Shown here one piece after another: positions 24,663 to 33,485 of a stretch of 53,192 bases of DNA. The position numbers and the translations under genes are program-made. Source of the DNA: RYN-417 sp043743105 (lineage in GTDB: Bacteria; Patescibacteriota; Saccharimonadia; Saccharimonadales; JACDBH01); NCBI GenBank assembly GCA_043743105.1, contig JAYTXD010000043.1, forward strand, positions 1 through 53,192. The letters run 5' to 3'. The notes below the pieces were generated by a model that saw only the letters and a list, made by a program, of their open reading frames with translations, was not told the origin of the DNA and did not search any database. How positions within the stretch are numbered: the stretch's first letter is position 1; each line of letters opens with the position of its first letter.

Positions 24663-25106
24663 ATGACAACAGACTCTAACCTCAACCCAGCTCAAAACCC
24701 GGGCGTAACCGATAATCCGCAGAGTGTTGACGGCAGTGTAGGTGCAACTGACGCAAATTCGTTTCAGCAGAGTGCCGGTATCGAGAGTCTCGATAGTACT
24801 CGCCCGTTAAGCGTTACTCAAACAGGCAAACCATATACGGCAGTGTCACCTAAAGCCAGTAACTCTACACTTACCTGGATATTTATAATTGTATGTTCAG
24901 TGATACTTGTTATGGTTGCGCGTGCGGTATTTAAATGGGTCATTAAGCGTCCAGCCACACTCGTTACCTCAAATAAAGTAGCTACAAAACCAGTTTCTAC
25001 CACTAAGCCTACACCTATATCAAAGTCAGCTACAAAAGTAATTGTTCGTCAACAAGGCAAAAAACTTTCACGTTCAAAACGCAGAAAAATAGCCGCAAAA
25101 AAGTAG
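24663..25106 (+). CDS. Small single-pass membrane protein with basic Ser/Thr/Lys-rich tail
   Basis: A 147-aa protein not assignable to a family. It has a disordered Asn/Ser-rich N-terminus, one membrane helix (LTWIFIIVCSVILVMVARAVF, residues ~75-95) and a positively charged tail (TKPTPISKSATKVIV, KLSRSKRRKIAAKK). TAAAAT (24648-24653) is 9 nt before the ATG. It heads a run of lineage-specific membrane proteins. The basic tail might bind polyanions such as nucleic acid or teichoic-type polymer, but this is speculation. Confidence 0.65.
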   Translation: MTTDSNLNPAQNPGVTDNPQSVDGSVGATDANSFQQSAGIESLDSTRPLSVTQTGKPYTAVSPKASNSTLTWIFIIVCSVILVMVARAVFKWVIKRPATLVTSNKVATKPVSTTKPTPISKSATKVIVRQQGKKLSRSKRRKIAAKK

Positions 25107-25142
25107 TACTAACTCGAAAAAAGCTGATGTAGAGATATTTGG

Positions 25143-25163
25143 TGGCCTGCAGAGGTCATTTTT
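25143..25163 (+). terminator. Rho-independent terminator
   Basis: TGGCCT (25143-25148), loop GCAG, AGGTCA (25153-25158), then five T. It ends the gene at 24663-25106. Confidence 0.6.
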
Positions 25164-25210
25164 GTTATGCTTAAGGTTAGAATTATTTGAATTAAATCGG
25201 TAGCACATCT

Positions 25211-27322
25211 ATGACTAAGAAGCCCAAAAAAATTGTATTGCCAGAGCCAACTGATGGTGTTGATATGGAGCGTATTAAGTCACTCATGGGCCCTTTGCCA
25301 GACGAAGAAAACAGTAGCTCCACACCTACACCTAAACCTAAAGAACTTACCATTGAAGATGTCAAGCCAGCCGAACAAGTAACGCCCATTGTTATTACTA
25401 AGTCTAATAAGGCAATTACAGACGCCGCCAACGAAGTAAACGCTTCATTAAAAGCTATGACAGACTCTTTAACGACGCCGTCTACAACCCCCGTAGAACC
25501 TGTCGAAAAAATCTTCGATGGTGATGACAGCCCTGTTGCTGCAACAGCATGGTTGGATTCTATGGAAGGGCCAGAAGATGGAGCCGCTTTGGTGGTTGGC
25601 GAAGGTGTTGTGGCGGATGACCCGAAGATAGTTGATGCAGTAGCAGATATAGTTGCACACGAAAGCGACACGGTACTCGCAGCCGAAGATAAAGCGCGCG
25701 ATGGCCACGTAGAGCCTGCTAAAAAGCCCAAACAAGGTTTAGGGCAAAAACTTAAAGCTCTGTTGGCCAAACCCGCAGTTAGATGGGGCATTATTCTTGC
25801 TGTTTTGGCGCTCATTATTGGGGCCACGGTCGTGCCAACAAGTCGTTATTTTGTGCTTAATACGGCAGGGGTAAGGTCATCCATAAGTGTTACGGTTATA
25901 GATAGCGGTACGCTACAGCCGCTCAAAAACGTCACGGTGGCTGCAAATGGTGTAAGCGCTGTCACGGATAGTAAAGGTACTGCAAAGTTAGCGCATATAA
26001 AACTTGGTAGTGCAAAGCTTCAGATATCTAAGCGTGCTTTTACGACAATAAGCCAGCAGCTTACGGTAGGGTGGGGTAGTAACCCGCTGGGCCGGATTAG
26101 ATTAATTGCTTCAGGGACAAAGTATAGCTTTGTGGTTACCGATTTTTTGAGCGGTAAGCCAATAGAAAAAGCCGAGGCCAGCAACGGCGATGGCAATGCA
26201 GCATCAGATAAAAATGGCAAGATTGTGATCTCACTCGACACAAGTAATAAGGCCGATACGGATGAGCTAAGCATTGTGATAGCAGCCGCTAACTACCGCA
26301 CCGAAACAGTTAAAATTAGCGCCAACAACAAAGAGGCCAGCAGCGTAAAAATGGTGCCAAGTCGTAAAGACGTATTTATGTCTAACCGCTCGGGCAAGTA
26401 TGACATGTTTACTATTGATGTTGATGGCAAAAACGAAAAAAAAATAGTAAGCGGTACAGGGATTGAGCGGCCCGATATTAATCTTGCGGTTCAGCAGAAT
26501 GGTGACCTAGCCGCCTATGTAGCGACCCGCGAAAACGCTCGTAATAGCGATGGGTATCTACTAAGCACCTTGTATTTGGTAGATACAAAAAGTGGTAATT
26601 TAACCAAAATCGATCAGTCCGAACAGATTCAGCTCGTTGGCTGGTCAAGTGACGGCCATTTGGTCTACGTCAAGATTGCCGCTGGTGCCAGCGGTGCCAA
26701 CCCAAAGCGATATCGCCTTATAACTATAAATTCTAAAAACACCATCGAAACCAAAGAAATAGCGACCGCTAATGCATTTAATGATGTGGTCATGGCTGGT
26801 GATAAGGTACTGTATGCTCCATCTAATGCTCTAGCTGATAACCCTAGCCCAGGTTTATTTATTGTTGGCGCCGATGGCACAAGCTCAGTAACTATTACGT
26901 CTAAAGAAACCTACAATATTTTTCGTACCGATTACAACACGGTAACAATTAATGCTTCCGGTACGTATTACACGTACAAAATTGGTGCTGCACCAAGCAC
27001 CCTAACCGCAATTAGCGCACCAACAACTGTTAATCGCTTATACATTGATGGCTTTGGTAATAATAAGAGCTTGTGGGTGGATGCACGTGACGGCAAGGGT
27101 CTGCTGCTTGCATATGATAAGGCAGCCCAAAAAGACACGACGCTTGTTACGCAAGCTGGGCTAAAGGGACCAATCTATTGGCTTAATGATACCGACGCTA
27201 TCTTTAGAGTAAACGATGGTAAGCAAACGTCTGACTACATTGTTAATGTAAATGGCGGCGAGGCCAGGCGCATTCAGGATGTTAACGACACGGCCGGTAT
27301 TGGCAGATGGTACTACTATTAA
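25211..27322 (+). CDS. Large single-pass protein with carboxypeptidase-regulatory-like domains and TolB-like beta-propeller
   Basis: A 703-aa protein. Residues 1-190 are acidic and disordered, probably cytosolic. One membrane helix (WGIILAVLALIIGATVV, ~195-212) follows. Outside come two Ig/CarboxypepD_reg-like domains (SVTVIDSGTLQPLKNVTVAA; KYSFVVTDFLSGKPIEKA) and a beta-propeller of TolB/WD40-like blades (KDVFMSNRSGKYDMFTIDVD, GHLVYVKIAA, LFIVGADGTSSVTITS). Propellers with such Asp-box-like blades usually bind protein or peptidoglycan partners. There is no catalytic motif. It is probably a surface scaffold or adhesion protein. Confidence 0.75.
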   Translation: MTKKPKKIVLPEPTDGVDMERIKSLMGPLPDEENSSSTPTPKPKELTIEDVKPAEQVTPIVITKSNKAITDAANEVNASLKAMTDSLTTPSTTPVEPVEKIFDGDDSPVAATAWLDSMEGPEDGAALVVGEGVVADDPKIVDAVADIVAHESDTVLAAEDKARDGHVEPAKKPKQGLGQKLKALLAKPAVRWGIILAVLALIIGATVVPTSRYFVLNTAGVRSSISVTVIDSGTLQPLKNVTVAANGVSAVTDSKGTAKLAHIKLGSAKLQISKRAFTTISQQLTVGWGSNPLGRIRLIASGTKYSFVVTDFLSGKPIEKAEASNGDGNAASDKNGKIVISLDTSNKADTDELSIVIAAANYRTETVKISANNKEASSVKMVPSRKDVFMSNRSGKYDMFTIDVDGKNEKKIVSGTGIERPDINLAVQQNGDLAAYVATRENARNSDGYLLSTLYLVDTKSGNLTKIDQSEQIQLVGWSSDGHLVYVKIAAGASGANPKRYRLITINSKNTIETKEIATANAFNDVVMAGDKVLYAPSNALADNPSPGLFIVGADGTSSVTITSKETYNIFRTDYNTVTINASGTYYTYKIGAAPSTLTAISAPTTVNRLYIDGFGNNKSLWVDARDGKGLLLAYDKAAQKDTTLVTQAGLKGPIYWLNDTDAIFRVNDGKQTSDYIVNVNGGEARRIQDVNDTAGIGRWYYY

Positions 27323-27368
27323 AACTAAATATTATGTTCGGCAAAATAAAAAAATACCAAAGCTAAAG

Positions 27369-27581
27369 ATGGGCGCGTGGTTTGTGCCGGTTCGAGGCAG
27401 TTATTTGCCAATGACAACACAAGGCTGGTTGTTGCATCTACTGCTGCTTATTGGTACGGTAATTATTATTATTGGTGCATATAGCGATAAGCGTGATGCG
27501 GCGACGGTTATAGTTGCCATGATCTTAGAACTTATTGGCTTAGGAACGGTCTTTACATACATCGCCTCAAAAAAAGCTTAG
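27369..27581 (+). CDS. Small two-helix membrane protein
   Basis: About 70 aa from ATG 27369 (MGAWFVPVRGSYLPMTTQGW), with two hydrophobic helices (LLHLLLLIGTVIIIIGAY; VIVAMILELIGLGTVFTYI). The frame is open further upstream to 27252, and an ATG at 27282 overlapping the propeller gene is possible, so the start is uncertain. Its family is unknown. It converges with the LssY-type gene with a 4-bp overlap. Confidence 0.6.
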   Translation: MGAWFVPVRGSYLPMTTQGWLLHLLLLIGTVIIIIGAYSDKRDAATVIVAMILELIGLGTVFTYIASKKA

Positions 27582-28417
27582 TCTTTTAAGTAGCAAATAC
27601 GCATTTTGCCGTCTGTTCGTAAAAAGCCACCCAGGGCGCGGTTACGGAGCTGAAATGGCGCACCTACTTTGACGGTGTTGGTGTGCTGGACGCTGTGCGA
27701 AGCGCGCAGACTGTCGACAATGACATCGCGTTCGGCATCGGTATCGGGGTCGATCATGTGGGTAATCTGCGCGTTATGTCGGATTGGTATGAGTCCAATG
27801 TCTTTACTCGCGGCACCAACCCATAGCTGACGCATATCCAACTCATTTATAGGACGATGAAAACGTTGCCAAAATTGTACGTGTATATGAAATTCCTCCG
27901 GCCCATCTAGGTGGCAGGCCCAAAAGCGGACATGGTGACGATTGCTAGATTTTTCACCAATTGGCAGCGCAAAGGCGAGGTCTTGCTTGCGCCCAAAAAG
28001 AAATAAGGTGCTAAAAGGGGCGTGTGGATAAGGCGTATGATACAACATAGAACGCAGTACTTTTAGAAGGGCGTGGGGGCTTTTTTTGTCAGGGATTGAC
28101 CAACCTGCCTGAGTCATAGCACGTATTATATGTTCACGGGTTCCCACAATCCCAATGTTAATAGGGTCACTGGCAAAACCATCAGGCGTAATACAGTAGA
28201 GTGGAATATGCGTGGGGCTAAAAAACAACCTAAATAACCGAGTACCGGCTGGTATAAAAATATACGCAGTAAAAATATAGGTAGAGAGTAGCGCAAAAGC
28301 TACCGGAATACGATGATCAAAAAATGGGAAAAACTCCCAGACTGCTAAATAGACAACCACGAGACCGGTCACAAGAACCAATAGACGTTTTATCGACCTG
28401 ATTAACCACGGCAGCAT
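27578..28417 (-). CDS. Membrane protein with LssY-type C-terminal domain
   Basis: About 279 aa. Two N-terminal helices (LLVLVTGLVVVYLAVWEFF; FALLSTYIFTAYIFIP) precede a soluble domain with LFLFGRKQDLAFALPIG, HHVRFWACHL and QLWVGAASKDIGL, the conserved blocks of the LssY C-terminal domain (PF14067) often attached to PAP2 phosphatases or rhomboid-like proteins. No PAP2 domain is present. TATACT (28432-28427), which belongs to the left end of miniature element 1, lies 9 nt before ATG 28417, so the element supplies the promoter. Confidence 0.75.
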   Translation of the reverse strand: MLPWLIRSIKRLLVLVTGLVVVYLAVWEFFPFFDHRIPVAFALLSTYIFTAYIFIPAGTRLFRLFFSPTHIPLYCITPDGFASDPINIGIVGTREHIIRAMTQAGWSIPDKKSPHALLKVLRSMLYHTPYPHAPFSTLFLFGRKQDLAFALPIGEKSSNRHHVRFWACHLDGPEEFHIHVQFWQRFHRPINELDMRQLWVGAASKDIGLIPIRHNAQITHMIDPDTDAERDVIVDSLRASHSVQHTNTVKVGAPFQLRNRALGGFLRTDGKMRICYLKD

Positions 28418-28428
28418 ATGCGTCATAG

Positions 28429-28501
28429 TATACTCGGACTTACGCAAAATGGTGTGCCGAGCAGTGTCAGACGGCTCGGTAGTTTGCGTAAGTCGAGTAT
28501 A
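28429..28501. mobile_element. Miniature inverted-repeat element, copy 1 (73 bp)
   Basis: The ends TATACTCGGACTTACGCAAA and TTTGCGTAAGTCGAGTATA are inverted copies. The interior GTGCCGAGC...GGCTCGG forms a second hairpin. It is the shortest copy. Related copies are at 35351, 37453 and 44885. No transposase is encoded. Confidence 0.8.
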
Positions 28502-28532
28502 GGCTATTACGCTTATGCTGTACAATATAAAC

Positions 28533-29201
28533 ATGAAGAAAAAATTCATCTATTTTTGTATGTCGTTCAGTTTGGCGGTCTCTATAGCTGTGGCACCGTT
28601 GTCTGCTAATGCTGCACATGTTGGCTATGTTGCTCGCACAAGTCTTCAACAAGCCCAGGCAATGGATACTACGGCTACCAATACTACAACTAGCTCTTCA
28701 GACAGCACCTTAGGTCAAGCAACTCGGCTAGAAACGTATAGAAAAAACCTCAAAGAAGTATTGACCGCAGCTGCCAAGGCTCGTATTGCGGAGCGCTGTG
28801 TGGCTGCACAGGCAATTGTTAAAGGAAAAAGTAATAATAACGGTAAGTCTACCGAAGCACGTACCACTGTATATAACAAAATTGTATCGGAATTGCAGGC
28901 ACTCGTGAGCGCGGCCAGCGAAAAAAGTGTTAGCGTTACAGACTTACAGGCAAATATCGCTGTTTTACAGACAAAAATTCTTTCATTTACAGCATCTAAC
29001 AAATTATATCAACAAGAACTTGGCGACCTAAGTGCACTCGACTGCAAAGTAGACCCAACTGCATTTAAAGCTGCTCTTGAAGCCGCACGTGCAGACCAAC
29101 TAGCTACATTAGCAGCCGCTAAAGATGTCCGCTCCTACTTTAATGACACAATCAAAGTTACACTCAAAGCATTAAAATCTAAGCTAAACGGGCAGGAATA
29201 G
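28533..29201 (+). CDS. Secreted coiled-coil protein
   Basis: About 222 aa from ATG 28533 (MKKKFIYFCMSFSLAVSIAV), with TACAAT 6 nt upstream at 28521-28526. A classical signal peptide ends near ANAAHV. The mature part is Ala/Lys-rich and helical with two Cys (ERCVAAQ; ALDCKVD) that could form a disulfide. There is no known domain. A periplasmic or surface helical-bundle protein is the best description. Confidence 0.7.
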   Translation: MKKKFIYFCMSFSLAVSIAVAPLSANAAHVGYVARTSLQQAQAMDTTATNTTTSSSDSTLGQATRLETYRKNLKEVLTAAAKARIAERCVAAQAIVKGKSNNNGKSTEARTTVYNKIVSELQALVSAASEKSVSVTDLQANIAVLQTKILSFTASNKLYQQELGDLSALDCKVDPTAFKAALEAARADQLATLAAAKDVRSYFNDTIKVTLKALKSKLNGQE

Positions 29202-29207
29202 AAGATT

Positions 29208-29852
29208 ATGATGGATGACATTAAGCCAGTAAAACCAACGACCGAACCACCTGTAGTTCAGGCTGGGCCAGATGTTGCGTCAACATTCGAGGCACAAGTG
29301 CCCATGAATGAGACGACACCAGATATACAAGCAACAGAACCAGCACCACAGATTGAGCAAGCAGAACAGCCAGTTACCGATGTAGACCCAGTACCTACCG
29401 AAGCACCCGTACAAGAAGTAATTGTTCCTGAGGCACCTGCCGAAGCCGAAGCTGTCGTAGAGAAGATGATGGAAGACCCAAGCCCTGATAGTACGCCTGT
29501 TACAGCGCCTGAACCTGAAGAAACAGCTGCCAAGGTTGAAGAACCGACTGTTATTTCTAGCGCTGCTCCATCTGCCAGTACGGCCAAAAAGCCTAAGCGC
29601 GGGCCAGGGGTAGCAGTACTTATTATTGTTGTTCTTGTTTTGCTTTCTCTTGGTGTTGCAGCTTATTTTGCGCTTGCAAAAACCGACAGCGCAAAGCCTG
29701 CCGCGAGTACTAAAACGGCTACAACAACCACCGCCACTACTACCGCCGATCCCGACACGGCTAGTAAGTCAGTAGATACTGCACTGAGCAAGGTCGATGA
29801 CACAAAAGACTACGACCAAACAAGCCTAAGCGACACAACGCTCGGTTTGTAG
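29208..29852 (+). CDS. Acidic Pro-rich single-pass membrane protein
   Basis: A 214-aa protein. Residues 1-125 are Pro/Glu/Val-rich and acidic, then a basic stop (KKPKRGPG) precedes one helix (VAVLIIVVLVLLSLGVAAYFAL), and an extracytoplasmic Thr/Ala-rich tail follows (TKTATTTTATTTADPD). It resembles the design of 25211 and 29944: a long acidic cytosolic arm plus one helix. Start may be ATG 29208 or 29211. Family unknown; it follows the secreted coiled-coil gene by 6 bp, probably in one operon. Confidence 0.65.
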   Translation: MMDDIKPVKPTTEPPVVQAGPDVASTFEAQVPMNETTPDIQATEPAPQIEQAEQPVTDVDPVPTEAPVQEVIVPEAPAEAEAVVEKMMEDPSPDSTPVTAPEPEETAAKVEEPTVISSAAPSASTAKKPKRGPGVAVLIIVVLVLLSLGVAAYFALAKTDSAKPAASTKTATTTTATTTADPDTASKSVDTALSKVDDTKDYDQTSLSDTTLGL

Positions 29853-29890
29853 CTACCGTAAGCCGTTAAAACAGGGGTATAATAGGAAGC

Positions 29891-29938
29891 ATGAAAATCA
29901 CAAAGCTTGCCCACGCATGTTTATCGGTTGAAGTGTAG
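29891..29938 (+). pseudogene. 15-codon remnant of a metallo-beta-lactamase-fold hydrolase gene
   Basis: MKITKLAHACLSVEV followed by TAG is the typical N-terminal strand of UlaG-like MBL-fold proteins (MKITK-x-x-H-x-C-x-x-x-E). It keeps TATAAT (29878-29883) 7 nt upstream. The rest of the gene is missing, replaced by the gene at 29944. The promoter may now serve that gene. Confidence 0.5.
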
Positions 29939-29943
29939 ACAGC

Positions 29944-31755
29944 ATGGAACATAATCCACGCAATCAGGCAGAAGAAGATGAGGCACGGGCTGCTAAGGCT
30001 GAATCATTAGAAGATGATGAGGATGAAGAAAAAGAGCAGGACGAAAAGCCGGCTCCACGGCGAGCGCTCGGCGTTTCGGTAGAAAAAATTGAGTCAAAAA
30101 CCGAAAAAAAAGAAAAGCCGCGCATGAGCATTACCGACAGGCTCCTTGAGAGTATTGGGGTAAAACCCGAAGAAGATGATACCAAAACAAAAAAGATTCA
30201 AGAACAGCCAGAAGTAGCAACTAGTGAAGAGAAGTTAGAAGCGACTGTAACTGTAGAAACATTGGCTGCTCCAGCAATTGAGGTAGTCGTTACGGAAGAT
30301 GGACATACTGTAGAAGTGGGTTTATTCCCTCCAGCAGAATCCAACCCAGACAACGAGCCTGCTGCAAAAGATGCTTCCGAGGTTATGCAGCCAGTGGTAT
30401 TAGAAGCAGCCGACTGGGAAAGTGAACTTTCTGCAGACGCTGAAATAGAACAAACCGCTAGTCATTCGAGCGGCGAAGTTGCGCCTGAATCACCTGATGA
30501 ACCCGTAGTTTTTGCAGAAATTCCTCCAAGCCCTGAGGTAGTTGATGAAGAATTTGATACTCCTGTGGAATCCGAGTTATTAGAAGATGGGCTTGGTAGT
30601 GAGGGGCCCCCAGAACCACCCGAAGATGAAACTCCAGTTGCATTACGAAGTGGTGGTGGGTCTGGCTCACATGGCTCTTACAGTGGGGGCGGCGGCAGTG
30701 GCGGTGGAACCGAACGCCCATGGTATGACGCAGCAGCCGCTGACCGAGCACGTCAAGAAGAGTTGAATCATGCCGAATATCGTGGTCAAAAGATTGGCCT
30801 GCGACACGGTCTTGCGGCAGGGCTGACATTTGGGTGGCTGTTTGGCCGTCACGGCAAGAAAAAACAAGCAAAAGAGCATGCAAAAGAAGTACAAAAAAAG
30901 GATAAAGAAATAGGGTCACTCAAGGCCGAGCAGGCTGCGGCCACGCAGCGTCTAGAGGCCGTCAAACGTACCCAAGAGCAGATGATCTCTAGTATACAGC
31001 AACGGGGGTCAAAGCCGTCTGTAGCCTCTGAAAATGCGCCACAGAGGCCTGTTGAGGTTAAAATCAACGAGCAATCTGTAGCTAGGACATTTGAGTCCCA
31101 ACCTGCTGCCATAAGTGTAGAAACTGTTAAAGCTCTTGTTGATAGTACTGTAGAAACCATTCATGTTGTCGAAAAACCAGTGAAATATCCGGAAACCGTA
31201 GCTGTAGCCGCTGCCCGTGCCCTCGAACGCAAGCCGCATACTACTATAGAACAGGCCGAAAAGCTTACTATCTTAGCTGAGGAACAAGCTGTGGACGAAG
31301 ATAAATACCAAGTTCAAGAGGGCAGGAGAGTTGAGACGAGCGCCTGGCACCGTATCGAAATTGACGAAAAGACTGGTAAACCAGTCAAAAATCCTGGCAT
31401 TGCTTACGGTGAAGAATTTAGGCGAGAGCAGCGCCAAGAGGTGTTAGGTGATGATGTGGGTAGAGTGGACGATAATGAGCAAAAAGATAGTAAAAAAGCA
31501 GTATATAAAACTAAGGCTGAAAAAAATCCAGCCGCTCAAATTGGCGGCCTAGCAGCAGCTTCATATGTGCAGGATGACCAGGCCTACGATGCAACCAAAG
31601 CAACCGAGACAGGGCTCGCGGGGTTACCACTAGGGCAACCACCGGAACATCACCTTAAAGATAGCGGTATACTGCGTTACGCGAGCATGCCTATAGTTTG
31701 GATCGCCGCCGCATTAATTGTTGTATTTTTATTCGTGCTTGGCGTTTTACGCTAA
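29944..31755 (+). CDS. Long acidic tail-anchored protein with Gly-rich hinge
   Basis: A 603-aa protein without recognised family. Residues 1-235 are extremely acidic (LEDDEDEEKEQDEK); a Gly/Ser hinge follows (GGGSGSHGSYSGGGGSGGG), then a basic amphipathic stretch (LAAGLTFGWLFGRHGKKKQA), a coiled coil (KEIGSLKAEQAAATQRLEAV), and a C-terminal helix (MPIVWIAAALIVVFLFVLGV) that would anchor it with the bulk in the cytosol. It may organise other proteins at the membrane. It uses the promoter left by the MBL remnant or readthrough from 29208. Confidence 0.7.
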   Translation: MEHNPRNQAEEDEARAAKAESLEDDEDEEKEQDEKPAPRRALGVSVEKIESKTEKKEKPRMSITDRLLESIGVKPEEDDTKTKKIQEQPEVATSEEKLEATVTVETLAAPAIEVVVTEDGHTVEVGLFPPAESNPDNEPAAKDASEVMQPVVLEAADWESELSADAEIEQTASHSSGEVAPESPDEPVVFAEIPPSPEVVDEEFDTPVESELLEDGLGSEGPPEPPEDETPVALRSGGGSGSHGSYSGGGGSGGGTERPWYDAAAADRARQEELNHAEYRGQKIGLRHGLAAGLTFGWLFGRHGKKKQAKEHAKEVQKKDKEIGSLKAEQAAATQRLEAVKRTQEQMISSIQQRGSKPSVASENAPQRPVEVKINEQSVARTFESQPAAISVETVKALVDSTVETIHVVEKPVKYPETVAVAAARALERKPHTTIEQAEKLTILAEEQAVDEDKYQVQEGRRVETSAWHRIEIDEKTGKPVKNPGIAYGEEFRREQRQEVLGDDVGRVDDNEQKDSKKAVYKTKAEKNPAAQIGGLAAASYVQDDQAYDATKATETGLAGLPLGQPPEHHLKDSGILRYASMPIVWIAAALIVVFLFVLGVLR

Positions 31756-31791
31756 AGTAAGGGCTACAATGAGAATAAGAGGAGGGAATCT

Positions 31792-32136
31792 ATGGATTTT
31801 AGTGATTATCAAAAAAAGGCAATCAGCACCGATGTGTTTGGGGGCAAGCCACAACCTATTGGGTCGCATGCTTTTTTAGCCCAGTTGTTAGGTTTAATGG
31901 GTGAAACAGGCGAAATTGCTGAAAAGTTTAAAAAAATATACCGTGATAAAGATGGGGTGTTTTCTGCAGATGATAAAACTGAAATGACCAAAGAACTTGG
32001 CGATGTACTATGGTACGTGAGCGTTGTTTCGACCTATTTAGGCATTTCACTCCAAGATGTTGCCAGCAAAAATATCGAAAAACTTCAAAGCCGCAAACAA
32101 CGTGGTGCATTAAGCGGAAGTGGAGACAACCGATAA
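31792..32136 (+). CDS. MazG-like nucleotide pyrophosphohydrolase
   Basis: A 114-aa all-alpha protein with GLMGETGEIAEKFKKIYRD (ExxE of the MazG metal site) and KELGDVLWYVSVVSTYLGI (the second, ExxD-type acidic pair), the signature of MazG-like NTP pyrophosphatases, which hydrolyse (d)NTPs to NMP and PPi for housecleaning. GAGGAGGG lies before the ATG. It converges with murC. Confidence 0.92.
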   Translation: MDFSDYQKKAISTDVFGGKPQPIGSHAFLAQLLGLMGETGEIAEKFKKIYRDKDGVFSADDKTEMTKELGDVLWYVSVVSTYLGISLQDVASKNIEKLQSRKQRGALSGSGDNR

Positions 32137-32152
32137 GCCTAAACTTAAGGGG

Positions 32153-33454
32153 CTAACTCTTAAATTCCTTTCGTAGCCATTCGTCTAAGCTATTTCCACC
32201 GCCACCGCTCATGCCTACCACTAAGTCTCCTGCATTAAGGTGTTTTTGGATAGCGGTTTTTAGACTTTCGTTAAGTTCGTGTGGTTCGGCCAGTTTTTGC
32301 AAGTCGGGGTCGAGTGACTGTATTAGCTCTTTGGGGCTTAAAATTGGTAAGTTTGGGTCTTCGCGAGCAAGATAGCTGGGTACCCAATAGATCTTATGCG
32401 CACCATTAAAAATTTTGGCATGTTTGTCACGGGTAAAGTGCATACGGCGGTTTGTAAGTGGCTCATAAACTACCACGACGTTTTGCTTGGCTGGTGCAGC
32501 CAGCTCTAGCGCAGTATTGAGACCGCCAACAACCTTTTCGGGCGTATGGGCGTAGTCGGTATAGAGATTAGGAATAATGCGCTCCATGCGCCTTGAAATG
32601 CCTGGGAAGGTGTTAATAATGCCAACTAACTTGTCTATTGGTTCGTGTGTGAGCTGGTGCACAGCCGTGACTGCTTGCCACGCATTGCGTCGGTTATACA
32701 GCCCATCAAGGGTAATATCGCTCAGTTGGTTGTCTTCATAGGTTAAAATAACGTCTGAGCTAGAGGGTTTTATACCTGTAACGTTCATATCCTCGCGCCA
32801 CACAACGTTGGATTCGCTTTGCTCTATAAATAGCTTAAAAGCTTCTTGATAGTCTAAAAGGGTAGGGAAGACTTCATGATGGTCCCACGCAATGCCAGTA
32901 ATAAGGCTAATATGCGGGTTAAAAGCCAAAAAGTTACGATCAAACTCATCACATTCATATACGAAATATTCTGATTTTGGGTCGTATTGACCCATAGCCC
33001 CGTAAGAAGTTTTAGCTCCCACTGAAAAACTCACCGGCAGACCCAGTTCTTTAAATAGCCAAATTACCATTGCTGTCGTCGTCGTTTTGCCATGCGTTCC
33101 GGCAATGGCTACCAGCTTAAGCTGTTTGTCGTTCAGTACTTGGTTTAAAAATTCGTCACGTTTACTGTGTTTTATGCCTTGGAACTCAACAAATAACAGT
33201 TCTGGGTGATCGGGGTTTTCTTTTGGCAAGGCAGATGAGTAGACATACCAGTCAATAGGTTTTACGGCGTGTATAGCTGCTATGGCTTCTTCGGATTGCC
33301 CAATATGGACGGAGTCTATGCCATGAGCCGCAAGGTACTTAATGTATTGGCTATCTTGCTTGTCGGACCCACTAACCGTATAGCCCGCTTCTTTTGCAAT
33401 TAATGCTAACGGCCCAATGCCGGTGCCTCCAATGCCTGAGAAGAAAATATGCAT
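32153..33454 (-). CDS. murC: UDP-N-acetylmuramate--L-alanine ligase
   Basis: About 433 aa with the three Mur-ligase domains: N-terminal UDP-binding FFSGIGGTGIGPLA, central ATP loop VAIAGTHGKTTTTAMV, and C-terminal domain with YTDYAHTPEKV. GIGGxGxxxLA and the missing carbamylated-Lys loop fit MurC/Mpl rather than MurD-F; MurC is preferred because a CPR bacterium needs de novo peptidoglycan but Mpl is possible. TATACT (33467-33462) is 7 nt before ATG 33454, which is therefore preferred over ATG 33460. Confidence 0.85.
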   Translation of the reverse strand: MHIFFSGIGGTGIGPLALIAKEAGYTVSGSDKQDSQYIKYLAAHGIDSVHIGQSEEAIAAIHAVKPIDWYVYSSALPKENPDHPELLFVEFQGIKHSKRDEFLNQVLNDKQLKLVAIAGTHGKTTTTAMVIWLFKELGLPVSFSVGAKTSYGAMGQYDPKSEYFVYECDEFDRNFLAFNPHISLITGIAWDHHEVFPTLLDYQEAFKLFIEQSESNVVWREDMNVTGIKPSSSDVILTYEDNQLSDITLDGLYNRRNAWQAVTAVHQLTHEPIDKLVGIINTFPGISRRMERIIPNLYTDYAHTPEKVVGGLNTALELAAPAKQNVVVVYEPLTNRRMHFTRDKHAKIFNGAHKIYWVPSYLAREDPNLPILSPKELIQSLDPDLQKLAEPHELNESLKTAIQKHLNAGDLVVGMSGGGGNSLDEWLRKEFKS

Positions 33455-33485
33455 GTACATAAGTATACCGTATAAAAAGGTAGTT

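Noticed and set aside
25192..25827. 211-aa Ser-rich minus-strand frame opposite the propeller gene
   Set aside because: Low-complexity shadow of the acidic Pro-rich arm on the plus strand.
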